From: JAFEDN01 sp963697455 | GTDB taxonomy: Bacteria > Pseudomonadota > Gammaproteobacteria > Coxiellales > Coxiellaceae | Assembly: GCA_963697455.1 (NCBI GenBank) | Contig: CAVOOI010000013.1 | Coordinates: 1 to 11,308, forward strand | Length of the DNA stretch: 11,308 nt | Direction of reading: 5' to 3' | In this document: positions 1 to 7,045 of the stretch, piece after piece | Layout of the letters: the number at the start of each line of letters is the position of its first letter | How positions within the stretch are numbered: position 1 is the first letter of the stretch | Notes under the pieces: generated by a model | The model's input: only the letters and a program-made list of their open reading frames with translations | Told to the model about the DNA's origin: nothing | Database searches by the model: none | Program-made: the position numbers and the translations under genes

Positions 1-2
1 AA

Positions 3-203
3 CTAGTCCCAAATAAAGCGGATCGCGGATTTAAAGCGGCATTCCTTAAATTTCAAAACAATCAGCTAGTGAGTTTAAAAATTATCAATCAGCTTAACCA
101 AACCAATGTATTTACCTTTAGTCAAATTCAAGTCAATCCTAATTTAAGTCCAGGTTTATTCAATTTTAAACCGCCAGCAGGAGTTCAAACCTTAAAGGGT
201 TAA
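3..203 (+). CDS. lolA: LolA, outer-membrane lipoprotein carrier protein (C-terminal 66 residues only)
   Basis: This is the 3' end of a reading frame that enters from the left edge and stops at TAA 201-203. The visible tail ends in a pattern typical of LolA: a block with VFTFSQIQVNPNLSPGLF followed by NFKPPAGVQ, matching the family's closing F-x-N-P-x-x-F-x-F-x-x-P-x-G-V signature. LolA is the periplasmic chaperone that accepts lipoproteins from the LolCDE transporter and hands them to LolB at the outer membrane. Its position directly before rarA and serS is the conserved gammaproteobacterial order (ftsK-lolA-rarA-serS), and that context supports the call as much as the short sequence does. 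The N-terminal part, including the signal peptide, lies outside the window. The 112 bases between its stop and rarA hold no ORF or clear hairpin. Confidence 0.8.
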   Translation, partial: LVPNKADRGFKAAFLKFQNNQLVSLKIINQLNQTNVFTFSQIQVNPNLSPGLFNFKPPAGVQTLKG

Positions 204-315
204 ATCGACGCCAATCACAATGGAAAATTTTTGGATACCACATTTATCAATCAGTTTTTGCTTTATTCAAACCTGAGTGAGATAATCTAAACTTTCCTAG
301 CGCCGGTAATGTTTT

Positions 316-1609
316 ATGTCTCCATCTCCTGAATCCACGATTCCCTTAGCCACTCGGATGCGTCCGCGCAGCTTGGATGAATTTGCCGGTCAAGATCATT
401 TATTGTCAAAAGATAAACCGCTTTATCAGGCAATAACTCAGGGCAAACCGCATTCAATGATTTTCTGGGGGCCGCCAGGGACCGGTAAAACCACTTTAGC
501 CGAAATCATCGCCAATAGCTGCCAAGCCCGGTTTGAACAAATTTCAGCGGTGCTATCGGGAGTCAAAGAGATTCGCGAAGTCGTCGCTCGAGCCCGCGCT
601 GCTGGCGAAACGACGATTCTCTTCGTTGATGAAGTGCACCGGTTCAACAAAGCCCAACAAGACGCTTTCTTACCGCATGTCGAGGCAGGCAGCATTATCT
701 TAATCGGTGCAACCACCGAAAATCCTTCTTTTGAGCTGAATAACGCTTTACTATCCCGTCTGCGAGTTTATGTATTAAAATCGCTTACAGTTGAAGATCT
801 ATTAATCGTTATAGACCGTGCTTTATCCGATACCGAACGGGGATTAGGTAAACGTCACTTACAAATTGCGCTGGATTTGCGTCGCCGAATTGCGCAATTC
901 GCTGATGGAGACGCGCGCCAGTGTTTAAATATTCTGGAAATTCTCGCTGACTTTACTAAAACTGAAACGGTTGATATAGAAACCCTCAACGAGGTATTAC
1001 GTACTAGTTTACGGCGATTCGATAAAGGCGGCGAATATTTTTACGACCAAATCTCCGCCCTTCACAAATCAGTGCGCGGGTCCGACCCTGACGCCGCTTT
1101 GTACTGGCTGGCGCGAATGTTGGATGGCGGCTGCGATCCTCAATACATCGCCGGCGGGTTTTGCGAATGGCCAGCGAAGATATCGGCAATGCGACCCGCG
1201 CGCCTTGGATCTAGCCTTAGCAGCCTGCCAAACCTTTGAACGATTAGGATCTCCCGAGGGCGAATTAGCTTTGGCACAGGCGGTAGTATATTTAGCTTGC
1301 GCAGCTAAAAGCAACGCAGTATATACTGCTTTCAAAGAAGCCATGCACGACGCCGCAACTTTGGGCAGCGTCGAAGTTCCTTTAAGGCTACGCAACGCGC
1401 CCACACGCTTGATGCGAGAATTAGAATATGGTAAAGAATACAGATATGCTCACAATGAAGCGGAAGCCTATGCGGCAGGCGAGCGTTACTTTCCAGATGA
1501 GATTCCGGAAAAACAGTATTATCATCCCGTTGACCGTGGGTTGGAAATTAAAATCAAGGAAAAATTAGCGCACTTAGCCGAACTCAAGCAGCGCGCTAGA
1601 AAAAAATAA
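316..1609 (+). pseudogene. rarA: RarA (MgsA) replication-associated recombination AAA+ ATPase, interrupted by two single-base frameshifts
   Basis: RarA is a clamp-loader-like AAA+ ATPase that acts at stalled replication forks and single-stranded DNA ends. Frame 1 (316-1239) gives the ATPase core: Walker A GPPGTGKT at residues 52-59, Walker B ILFVDEVH at 101-108, sensor 1 GATTENPSF at 131-139. The C-terminal part lies in another frame, from about 1193 to the TAA at 1607-1609, and contains the family-typical VYLACAAKSNAVYTAFKEA and LRNAPTRLM. Between them, bases 1152-1192 in the third frame encode RRVLRMASEDIGNA, exactly the block expected at this point in RarA. Two one-base deletions, near 1151 and near 1192, therefore break the gene. 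Restoring both gives about 431 residues, the normal length (E. coli about 447). No other damage is visible. The start at 316 has no strong ribosome binding site, but the N-terminus (PLATRMRPRSLDEFAGQ) aligns well with the family. serS follows 13 bases later, probably co-transcribed. Confidence 0.9.
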
Positions 1610-1622
1610 TGGTGGAGAAAAA

Positions 1623-2906
1623 ATGTTAGATCCAAAATTACTTCGGCAAAATCCAGAAGCCTTAGCGGCACAATTGGCCCGGCGCGGCTTCCGTCTGGAT
1701 ATCCATTTCCTAACCGAGTTAGAAAACCGCCGGCGTAATCATCAAATTAAAGCTCAAGAATTACAGACTCAACGGAACCAAATTTCTAAAGCCATCGGCC
1801 AGGCTAAAGCGAAAGGGGAGAGCGTCGAAGCTTTACTCGCTAAAGTCACCCATTTAGGAGAAGAATTGAGTGCTGCGGAACATGATCTTGAGCAAATCCA
1901 GCAGGAATTACAGGAATTTCAGCTCCAATTGCCTAACATTTTAGATAATTCTGTACCCGAAGGTAAGGACGAGCAGGCGAATGTCGAAGTGCGGCGCTGG
2001 GGGACTCCAACAAAATTTAATTTTCCCATTCAAGATCATGTCGCTTTAGGAGAAGCGCTGGCAGGAATCGATTTTGAAAGCGCCGCCAAATTATCAGGTT
2101 CGCGATTTTCGGTATTGCGGGGACCTATAGCCCGCTTGCATCGGGCCTTGGCGCAATTCATGCTGGATTTACACGTCACTCAACATGGCTATCAAGAAAC
2201 TTATGTCCCCTATTTAGTTCAATCGCAAGCTTTATATGGCACGGGACAACTGCCTAAATTTAAAGAAGACTTTTTTTATATTAGCGGCGATAAAGATTTA
2301 TGTTTAATTCCCACCGCCGAAGTGCCTTTGACCAATCTAGCACGTGATCATATCTTTAATGCTGGAGAACTGCCCGTAAAATTAGTTGCGCAAACCCCGT
2401 GCTTTCGCAGTGAAGCGGGTTCTTACGGGAAAGATACCCGCGGTATGATTCGTCAGCACCAGTTTGAGAAAGTTGAATTAGTCCAACTAGTCAAGCCTGC
2501 TGATTCGTTTGCCGCGTTGGAAGAATTGACTGGTAACGCCGAGCGGGTCTTACAACAATTGGAAATTCCCTATCGCGTGATGTTACTTTGCAGCGGCGAC
2601 ACCGGTTTTTGCGCTGCAAAAACTTATGATATTGAAGTTTGGCTGCCAGGCCAGAATTGCTATCGCGAAATTTCTTCTTGCAGTAACTGTACTGACTTTC
2701 AAGCGCGGCGGCTCCAAGCGCGTTGGCGTCCTACTCCAAACGACAAGCCCGAACTATTGCATACTTTAAACGGCTCGGGCTTAGCAGTAGGGCGCACTTT
2801 AATCGCAGTTTTAGAAAATTATCAAGATGAACACGGTAACATCCGCGTTCCGGCAGTTTTGCAAAAATACATGCAAGAAACGTTGATAAGACGCCAAGGC
2901 CCATAG
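1623..2906 (+). CDS. serS: Serine--tRNA ligase (SerRS)
   Basis: Cytoplasmic class II aminoacyl-tRNA synthetase that charges tRNA-Ser (and tRNA-Sec) with serine. The 427-residue product is full length. Residues 1-107 form the family's long antiparallel coiled-coil arm that grips the tRNA variable loop (rich in E, Q, K, with no prolines through the helices). The catalytic domain shows the serine-pocket TAE at 231-233, motif 2 with FRSEAG at 261-266 and RQHQFEKVE at 277-285, the EISSCSNCTDFQARR block ending at 363, and motif 3 NGSGLAVGRTLIAVLENYQ at 383-401. The ATG at 1623 is preceded by GGTGGAG (1611-1617) at five bases' spacing and lies 13 bases after the rarA stop, so translation is probably coupled. 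No frameshift is visible. The downstream transpeptidase gene converges on it, with only 17 bases between stop codons and no obvious terminator hairpin. Confidence 0.98.
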   Translation: MLDPKLLRQNPEALAAQLARRGFRLDIHFLTELENRRRNHQIKAQELQTQRNQISKAIGQAKAKGESVEALLAKVTHLGEELSAAEHDLEQIQQELQEFQLQLPNILDNSVPEGKDEQANVEVRRWGTPTKFNFPIQDHVALGEALAGIDFESAAKLSGSRFSVLRGPIARLHRALAQFMLDLHVTQHGYQETYVPYLVQSQALYGTGQLPKFKEDFFYISGDKDLCLIPTAEVPLTNLARDHIFNAGELPVKLVAQTPCFRSEAGSYGKDTRGMIRQHQFEKVELVQLVKPADSFAALEELTGNAERVLQQLEIPYRVMLLCSGDTGFCAAKTYDIEVWLPGQNCYREISSCSNCTDFQARRLQARWRPTPNDKPELLHTLNGSGLAVGRTLIAVLENYQDEHGNIRVPAVLQKYMQETLIRRQGP

Positions 2907-2923
2907 GTTGGAATGACAGATGG

Positions 2924-3568
2924 CTACAATTTAGATAGAAATTGATCGTGATCTTCTTCCGGGGCATAAGAAAAAATAACGCTGCCCCCTTTAGTTAATG
3001 CAATTAATTGCGGCAAATCTTCGGGGTTAACTGCCAAGCATCCAAAACTACGCCCCATCCGGCCCGTAGCTTCGGCAAATGCTTCACTGACATAGGGAGC
3101 CCCATGCACAACCAAGCGGCGATTTTTGGCGTTGTCGTTAATGTTTTTTTCCAAACCGTCCAAAATCATGGACTCACCGTCATGACCGAAATAAATACCT
3201 TCAGTTACGAAGACACCCACACTCGATTCCCTCGATTCAGGGATGTTTGAAAAGTGGGTACTCGCTAAATTGCCGGTATTGTGGCCGTGCGCCACCCAAA
3301 TATTCATCATCAGTTTATCCGTTTGCAAATCTATCACGTATAACCTTTTAATCACGGAAGGCTGAGAATAATCCACAATCGTCAAAACTTTTTTATTAAT
3401 GTGAGCATGCGCCGTCGCATACTCGTAGCCTTGTAACGCTAACCTAACAATTTTCTCGCTTAGGTGGGTATTTTTGGAAATGATTTTAACATGGTCGTCA
3501 TCAGACAGGGCGTAAGCCTGACTAAACGATAATAGAAGCACAAAAAAAATGATAAATACTCCTTTCAT
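2924..3568 (-). CDS. Secreted murein L,D-transpeptidase catalytic-domain protein (YkuD_2 type)
   Basis: Predicted periplasmic enzyme of the L,D-transpeptidase superfamily, which makes 3-3 peptidoglycan cross-links or attaches proteins to murein. From the ATG at 3568 it is 214 residues. Residues 1-20 (MKGVFIIFFVLLLSFSQAYA) form a clean Sec signal peptide ending in AYA. The catalytic signature is HGA at 155-157 and GRSFGC at 172-177 with Cys177 the expected nucleophile. The intervening NDNAKNRRLVVHGAPYV block is typical of the YkuD_2 (PF13645-like) branch rather than classical YkuD. The frame is open up to a TTG at 3604, but the ATG at 3568 is preferred because it puts the signal peptide at the very N-terminus and has GGAG two bases upstream. 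A candidate promoter, TTGACA at 3604-3599 and TTTATT at 3581-3576, would make the TTG start impossible. It is divergent from the autotransporter. Its physiological substrate cannot be read from the sequence. Confidence 0.88.
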   Translation of the reverse strand: MKGVFIIFFVLLLSFSQAYALSDDDHVKIISKNTHLSEKIVRLALQGYEYATAHAHINKKVLTIVDYSQPSVIKRLYVIDLQTDKLMMNIWVAHGHNTGNLASTHFSNIPESRESSVGVFVTEGIYFGHDGESMILDGLEKNINDNAKNRRLVVHGAPYVSEAFAEATGRMGRSFGCLAVNPEDLPQLIALTKGGSVIFSYAPEEDHDQFLSKL

Positions 3569-3575
3569 AGCTCCA

Positions 3576-3604
3576 AATAAATCATTTTTCCAAATAGATG
3601 TCAA
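3576..3604 (-). promoter_or_regulatory. Candidate sigma-70 promoter for the L,D-transpeptidase gene
   Basis: Reading the minus strand, a perfect -35 box TTGACA (3604-3599) is followed after exactly 17 bases by TTTATT (3581-3576), 4 of 6 to the -10 consensus. The -10 ends 8 bases before the ATG at 3568, so the transcript would be nearly leaderless; a fainter -10 further upstream cannot be excluded. The -35 box lies inside the first copy of a 14-bp direct repeat. Confidence 0.45.
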
Positions 3605-3606
3605 TG

Positions 3607-3640
3607 CCAGAAATTCCCGCTACGCGAGAATTGCTTCCTG
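3607..3640 (+). repeat. 34-bp hairpin repeat, copy 1 (inverted relative to copy 2)
   Basis: The segment runs from CCAG to CCTG and matches the reverse complement of 6961-6994 at 33 of 34 positions, the single difference being at 3611. Its interior is nearly palindromic: AATTCCCGC and GCGAGAATT around a three-base TAC loop, with one imperfect pair. Such short GC-cored hairpins with AATT flanks resemble dispersed REP-like intergenic repeats of proteobacteria. Confidence 0.75.
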
Positions 3641-3680
3641 GTTTCGATGCGAAGCCCTGGCAAAGCCAGGTCTCCGCAAT

Positions 3681-3714
3681 CAAGGGAGAGATCGCTCCGC
3701 TCTTCTCTCCCTTG
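3681..3714. repeat. Perfect 10-bp inverted repeat in the intergenic block
   Basis: CAAGGGAGAG and its exact reverse complement CTCTCCCTTG are separated by 14 bases. There is no T-run after it on either strand, so it is not a classical intrinsic terminator. It sits between the divergent promoters with two smaller hairpins (3656-3670 and 3718-3731). It probably belongs to a structured repeat element. Confidence 0.6.
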
Positions 3715-3759
3715 CAATCCCTCATCAGGGAAGGTTTTCTACGAAAATTATTATTGCTG

Positions 3760-3779
3760 TGTCAATGCCAGAATTGACA
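3760..3779. promoter_or_regulatory. Operator-like palindrome overlapping the autotransporter -35 box
   Basis: TGTCAAT and ATTGACA form a perfect 7-bp inverted repeat around a 6-base spacer GCCAGA. The right arm contains the TTGACA -35 box used on the plus strand, and the left arm reads TTGACA on the minus strand. A dimeric regulator binding here could block the plus-strand promoter. The palindrome is seen directly; regulator binding is inference. Confidence 0.4.
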
Positions 3780-3802
3780 AGATCAAAATAAACAGAGAAA
3801 AT
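3774..3802 (+). promoter_or_regulatory. Candidate sigma-70 promoter for the inverse autotransporter
   Basis: A perfect TTGACA (3774-3779) is followed after 17 bases by GAAAAT (3797-3802), which matches the -10 consensus at 4 of 6 positions. It lies 44 bases upstream of the ATG at 3847, giving a leader of about 35-40 bases that ends in AAGGAGG (3835-3841), an exact complement of the 16S 3' end, at five bases' spacing. Strong translation is expected. Confidence 0.5.
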
Positions 3803-3846
3803 TGGAATTCCGTTAGTTCTTTAACCGGAGTATCAAGGAGGATATT

Positions 3847-6800
3847 ATGACATTTTTCAGCAAACAGACTTCCACCAAATTTTTTTCCAAGGGTGTATTG
3901 ATCGGCGGCTGCATGGTATTCGGTTATGCAGCGGCAAACGACGGGGTCGATACCATTAATACCGCACCTATGTTTTTTCTACCTGCCACTCCGGGTGTCT
4001 CTATCTATGGCATGGGTGGTAACGGTGAAACTGCTATCGGCGATCTCATGGCTCCGGTATTTGGTCATCCCCTCAACTTTACTTACATAGACCCACAAAT
4101 TTTTTACCATAGCTCTGAGGATGAAGGTTCAGCCAGCGTGGGATTAGGCCAACGCTGGATGACCGCCACTTCCGGCATTTTTGGCGCTTATGTCTTCGGC
4201 GATGATAACCATTCAATAGATGGCAATGATTACTGGTTTGTCAGCCCCGGGGTGGAACGGCTCGGTTCGGTTTTAGATTTTAGCGCCAACCTTTACATTC
4301 CAGTCAATACTCAGCGGCATGAAGAAGGTCTTAAATTTGCGGATGAAACCGGCGATTTTAGTCAGGTGACATTTACCGGTCATACTCAATACGACGAGCT
4401 AGTCAACACTTTTGAATCAACAGGGTGGGGCGGCGACGCTCAAGTAGGTATGCGCATACCTTTTCGCAATAGCAAAGTATATGCAGGCGCTTATTATTTC
4501 AATCCTAAAGACAATGACAGTATCACCGGCGGTTTAGTCCGCGCTGAAGTGCCGATTACCAACTTTATCAGCGTGATTATGAGTGAAGCTTATGACAGCC
4601 AGTATCACAATACTTTGAAGGCCGGTTTGACTATCGCTTTTGGCGGACGCAGTACCGGTTACAATTTCTCGGGTAATTTGGTTGAACGAATGGTGGACCC
4701 GATTCAACGCAATGCTATCGGAGTGGCTGGCGGAGCGCATAACGTCCAACCTATTGTTCAGGGTGTCGAAGACACTAATAAAGTCGCGATTGAAAAATCC
4801 AATATTTCATTTTTCGTTCCCGGCAATGCGCCTACCGATGGCAATGGCATGGTTTCAGGCGACGGAACTTATGAAAACCCTTACCAAGGTATGTCACAAT
4901 TTAATGTTGATAATGCCAATGACCAAAATAATAAAAACTTTTATATTAATTCCGGCGTTTATAACGCGATGTATAGCACATGGGTCAATCCTGATTTTAT
5001 TGTCCTCAATCATGATATGCTCTATGGGCGGCAGGACAATTTTACCAAAACTGCCAGCGGCGCGCTGCGGCCAATTATTAATTTCTCCAATGGCGGGTTT
5101 CTAGTGCCTGGCAGCGACAGTTCTGATGGTTTTCATGATTTGCAACTAGCTGGTAAGGACGCGACCGGTACAGCGGGTATCTTTATCGACCATGAAAGCG
5201 GCTCAAATGATGTATACGTCTATATGAATGATTTGCTGATCTCTCATTTCGGTGACGGCATAGATATTTATAACACGACCAATGCGGCCACTCAGGTTTA
5301 CATAGACAATTCTAAAATTATAAATAATTCCGCAGGCGGCGTTAAACAATTAAGCTCAGGGCCGAACGGTGGATATGGCGGGGGTATTGCTGCTCTGAAT
5401 ATCGGCGGGGGAAATGTCTATTTGAATGTGGATGATTCTACCATAGCTGATAATGCTAATAACTTTAGAGTCGCCAACTGGGGAGGTATCGGCCTTTTCA
5501 ATAATGGCGTTGGTTCATCAAACCTTATAGTCGATAACGCAAATGTCGCCAACAATGATGGCGGAGTTGCTACCATTGCAGCAGGCATAGCGCTTGATAA
5601 TGAAGGCACGGGAGCGCTAACCGCCCAGATTAACGATTCCGCAATCGCTGAAAATACCAATGGCGTTGCAGCTTTTTCAAATCTTTATACTCCCTCCACA
5701 AATTCATTAAACTTGACAATCAATAACTCTAATTTAAGCAATAATAGTTTAGACGGCTTCATACTCGATAATGGAGTTGGTACCGGAAATACGACTGTGA
5801 AGATTAAGAATTCGCAAATCATCGGCAACGGTTTAAATGGTATTGATGTTGAAAACATAGGTAATTATGGCGATTTGTGGTTGAGTGTTACAAGCTCAAC
5901 GATAAAAGGTAATGCCCGTGATGGTATAAATATTATTAATCAGGATAATACCGGTGATTTTAATTTATCTCTCAAAAATGTAAACCTCCGTGACAATGGG
6001 AAAGATGGGTTAGAATTACTGAATCAACTTAACACCGGCGATACTAATGTTGATTTGAAGTATGTAAAAATAACTAACAATGGCGGCAGCGGCATCAACA
6101 TTAATAACCTCAAAAATCTCGGTTCATTCTATCTCAATGTTACCAACGCGCTAATCTCTGATAATGCGAACAGCGGTATTAACTTATCCAGTACCAATAA
6201 TCCTGGTAATACTATTATGGACATTAGTCATGCGAATATTTATGGGAATAATTTCGGGGTAAATGTGTTAAGTAATAATAGCGTTGGGGGTAATTTAAGC
6301 CCAACTAATGTGACGGTTAATATCGATCAATCCAAGATTTCTAATAATAATATTGGCATTAGTCTTACCTCGACAGCTACCACAGGCAGCAATCCAACCA
6401 GCAATTTGACTGCCAATATTTCCAATTCGATTATTGGCCGAAATTTAGTGGCTGGTATTTCCGCCAATTCATTAGCGGTAGCAGCAGGGAATAAACCCAC
6501 GGCGAATACGACAGTGAATGTCAGTAACTCCCTCATTATCGGTAATGCTGTAGGTGTACTGGCTAACTCCACAGCCACTGGTATAGGTACACCGGTCGCG
6601 ACAACTACCGTGAATATCTCAAAATCCGCTATTGTTCTCAATGGGGTAGGCGTTTCTGTATCGTCGCTGAAATCATCAGCTGGGCAGCCAAGCACTAATG
6701 TCACCATTGATCAATCCGTGGTGGCCGGAAACTTAGTGGCGTTATCGGCAGCCGGCAATGGCGTTTCGAATATTAGCGTGATCAATCCCATACTTTTCAG

Positions 6801-6915
6801 CGGCGTGGTGCAATTTTCAGGCAACGGCGCCATCAATTTTCCCGCCGGTACCCCTCCGTTCAGCAGTGGCGATCGCGTGGTTTGCACGCCAGCAGGATGC
6901 AGCGTCAGTCCTTAG
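3847..6915 (+). CDS. Inverse autotransporter (intimin/invasin-type beta barrel) with a beta-helix repeat passenger
   Basis: A 1022-residue outer-membrane surface protein, probably an adhesin. Residues 1-30 are a signal peptide with a hydrophobic GVLIGGCMVFGYAAA stretch. Residues ~45-275 form the inverse autotransporter barrel (PF11924-like): alternating strands such as ASVGLGQRWM and GIFGAYVFGDD, then VERLGSVLDFSANLYIPV and AQVGMRIPF. The linker VERMVDPIQRN (279-289) corresponds to the ERxVxRN junction after which the passenger is exported. Residues ~320-470 resemble a beta-helix cap (GDGTYENPYQG at 338-348). From about 485 to 980 there are ~16 rungs with the pattern (I/V)xxSxIxxNxxxGI, each ~28 residues up to 790 and ~31-34 after. 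The tail (981-1022) carries a CTPAGC cysteine pair (1013/1018). There are no Ig-like or LysM domains of the classical intimin/invasin type. Cell target unknown. Confidence 0.88.
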   Translation: MTFFSKQTSTKFFSKGVLIGGCMVFGYAAANDGVDTINTAPMFFLPATPGVSIYGMGGNGETAIGDLMAPVFGHPLNFTYIDPQIFYHSSEDEGSASVGLGQRWMTATSGIFGAYVFGDDNHSIDGNDYWFVSPGVERLGSVLDFSANLYIPVNTQRHEEGLKFADETGDFSQVTFTGHTQYDELVNTFESTGWGGDAQVGMRIPFRNSKVYAGAYYFNPKDNDSITGGLVRAEVPITNFISVIMSEAYDSQYHNTLKAGLTIAFGGRSTGYNFSGNLVERMVDPIQRNAIGVAGGAHNVQPIVQGVEDTNKVAIEKSNISFFVPGNAPTDGNGMVSGDGTYENPYQGMSQFNVDNANDQNNKNFYINSGVYNAMYSTWVNPDFIVLNHDMLYGRQDNFTKTASGALRPIINFSNGGFLVPGSDSSDGFHDLQLAGKDATGTAGIFIDHESGSNDVYVYMNDLLISHFGDGIDIYNTTNAATQVYIDNSKIINNSAGGVKQLSSGPNGGYGGGIAALNIGGGNVYLNVDDSTIADNANNFRVANWGGIGLFNNGVGSSNLIVDNANVANNDGGVATIAAGIALDNEGTGALTAQINDSAIAENTNGVAAFSNLYTPSTNSLNLTINNSNLSNNSLDGFILDNGVGTGNTTVKIKNSQIIGNGLNGIDVENIGNYGDLWLSVTSSTIKGNARDGINIINQDNTGDFNLSLKNVNLRDNGKDGLELLNQLNTGDTNVDLKYVKITNNGGSGININNLKNLGSFYLNVTNALISDNANSGINLSSTNNPGNTIMDISHANIYGNNFGVNVLSNNSVGGNLSPTNVTVNIDQSKISNNNIGISLTSTATTGSNPTSNLTANISNSIIGRNLVAGISANSLAVAAGNKPTANTTVNVSNSLIIGNAVGVLANSTATGIGTPVATTTVNISKSAIVLNGVGVSVSSLKSSAGQPSTNVTIDQSVVAGNLVALSAAGNGVSNISVINPILFSGVVQFSGNGAINFPAGTPPFSSGDRVVCTPAGCSVSP
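5293..6786 (+). repeat. Degenerate tandem beta-helix repeats inside the autotransporter
   Basis: Residues about 483-980 of the autotransporter contain ~16 imperfect rungs. Clear examples are IKNSQIIGNGLNGIDVEN, VTSSTIKGNARDGINIIN and ITNNGGSGININN at a ~28-residue (84-base) period. Later rungs such as IDQSKISNNNIGISL and VSNSLIIGNAVGVLA have insertions that stretch the period to 31-34 residues. Asparagines at fixed positions suggest asparagine ladders, common in right-handed parallel beta-helices. At the DNA level the copies are too diverged for easy slippage. Confidence 0.75.
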
Positions 6916-6960
6916 AATGACAACAGGAATGCTCTTCCGGGCCGAGCGCAGGATATAAAT

Positions 6961-6994
6961 CAGGAAGCAATTCTCGCGTAGCGGGAATTGCTGG
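6961..6994 (-). repeat. 34-bp hairpin repeat, copy 2, just downstream of the autotransporter
   Basis: This is the inverted partner of 3607-3640 (33 of 34 identical). On the plus strand it can form a 12-bp stem, AGCAATTCTCGC with GCGGGAATTGCT around a GTA loop, containing one T-G wobble. It begins 45 bases after the autotransporter stop and could act as a terminator or mRNA 3' stabiliser. The nearest T-run (TTTT, 7002-7005) is not directly attached, so intrinsic termination is uncertain. Confidence 0.7.
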
Positions 6995-6995
6995 A

Positions 6996-7024
6996 TTGCT
7001 GTTTTCTGCAGGAAAAGATAACAT
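6996..7024 (+). promoter_or_regulatory. Weak candidate promoter for the solute-binding protein gene
   Basis: TTGCTG (6996-7001) and TAACAT (7019-7024) are spaced by 17 bases, 22 bases before the ATG at 7046. Matches are only 3 of 6 and 4 of 6, so this is a low-confidence proposal. It is listed because the gene sits behind a hairpin and probably needs its own promoter. Confidence 0.25.
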
Positions 7025-7045
7025 AGGAAATTTCACGGAGGATTT

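Larger units (their letters stand above)
3599..3773. repeat. 14-bp direct repeat bounding a hairpin-rich intergenic block
   Basis: TGTCAATGCCAGAA occurs at 3599-3612 and again at 3760-3773, a spacing of 161 bases. Between the copies lies a block dense in inverted repeats: the 34-bp core 3607-3640, CCTGGC-AAA-GCCAGG (3656-3670), CAAGGGAGAG (3681-3690) pairing perfectly with CTCTCCCTTG (3705-3714), and TCCCT-CATC-AGGGA (3718-3731). I see no convincing coding sequence; open frames here are short and lack codon structure or good start sites. The arrangement resembles a small non-coding palindromic element inserted with a target duplication. However, the shared 34-bp core reaches four bases into the first direct repeat, which weakens the simple insertion reading. 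Confidence 0.6.

Noticed and set aside
204..315. A short ORF beginning ATG GAA AAT TTT TGG in the lolA-rarA gap
   Set aside because: Only 18 codons, no ribosome binding site and no recognisable peptide.
3008..3250. Plus-strand 80-codon frame
   Set aside because: Lies antisense within the well-supported transpeptidase catalytic domain; a shadow.
3549..3850. Open frames of 67 and 80 codons on the plus strand in the region before the autotransporter
   Set aside because: They run through the palindromic repeat block, overlap each other and the transpeptidase start, have no ribosome binding site and read as arginine/serine-rich translation of structured repeats.
4534..6707. Several minus- and plus-strand frames inside the autotransporter
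   Set aside because: All are shadows of a repetitive, low-stop coding sequence with convincing protein-level repeats in the main frame.
5293..6786. A CRISPR-like or microsatellite array, suggested by regular spacing
   Set aside because: The periodicity is in protein sequence (N, G, I positions) with diverged DNA; there are no identical direct repeats with unique spacers.
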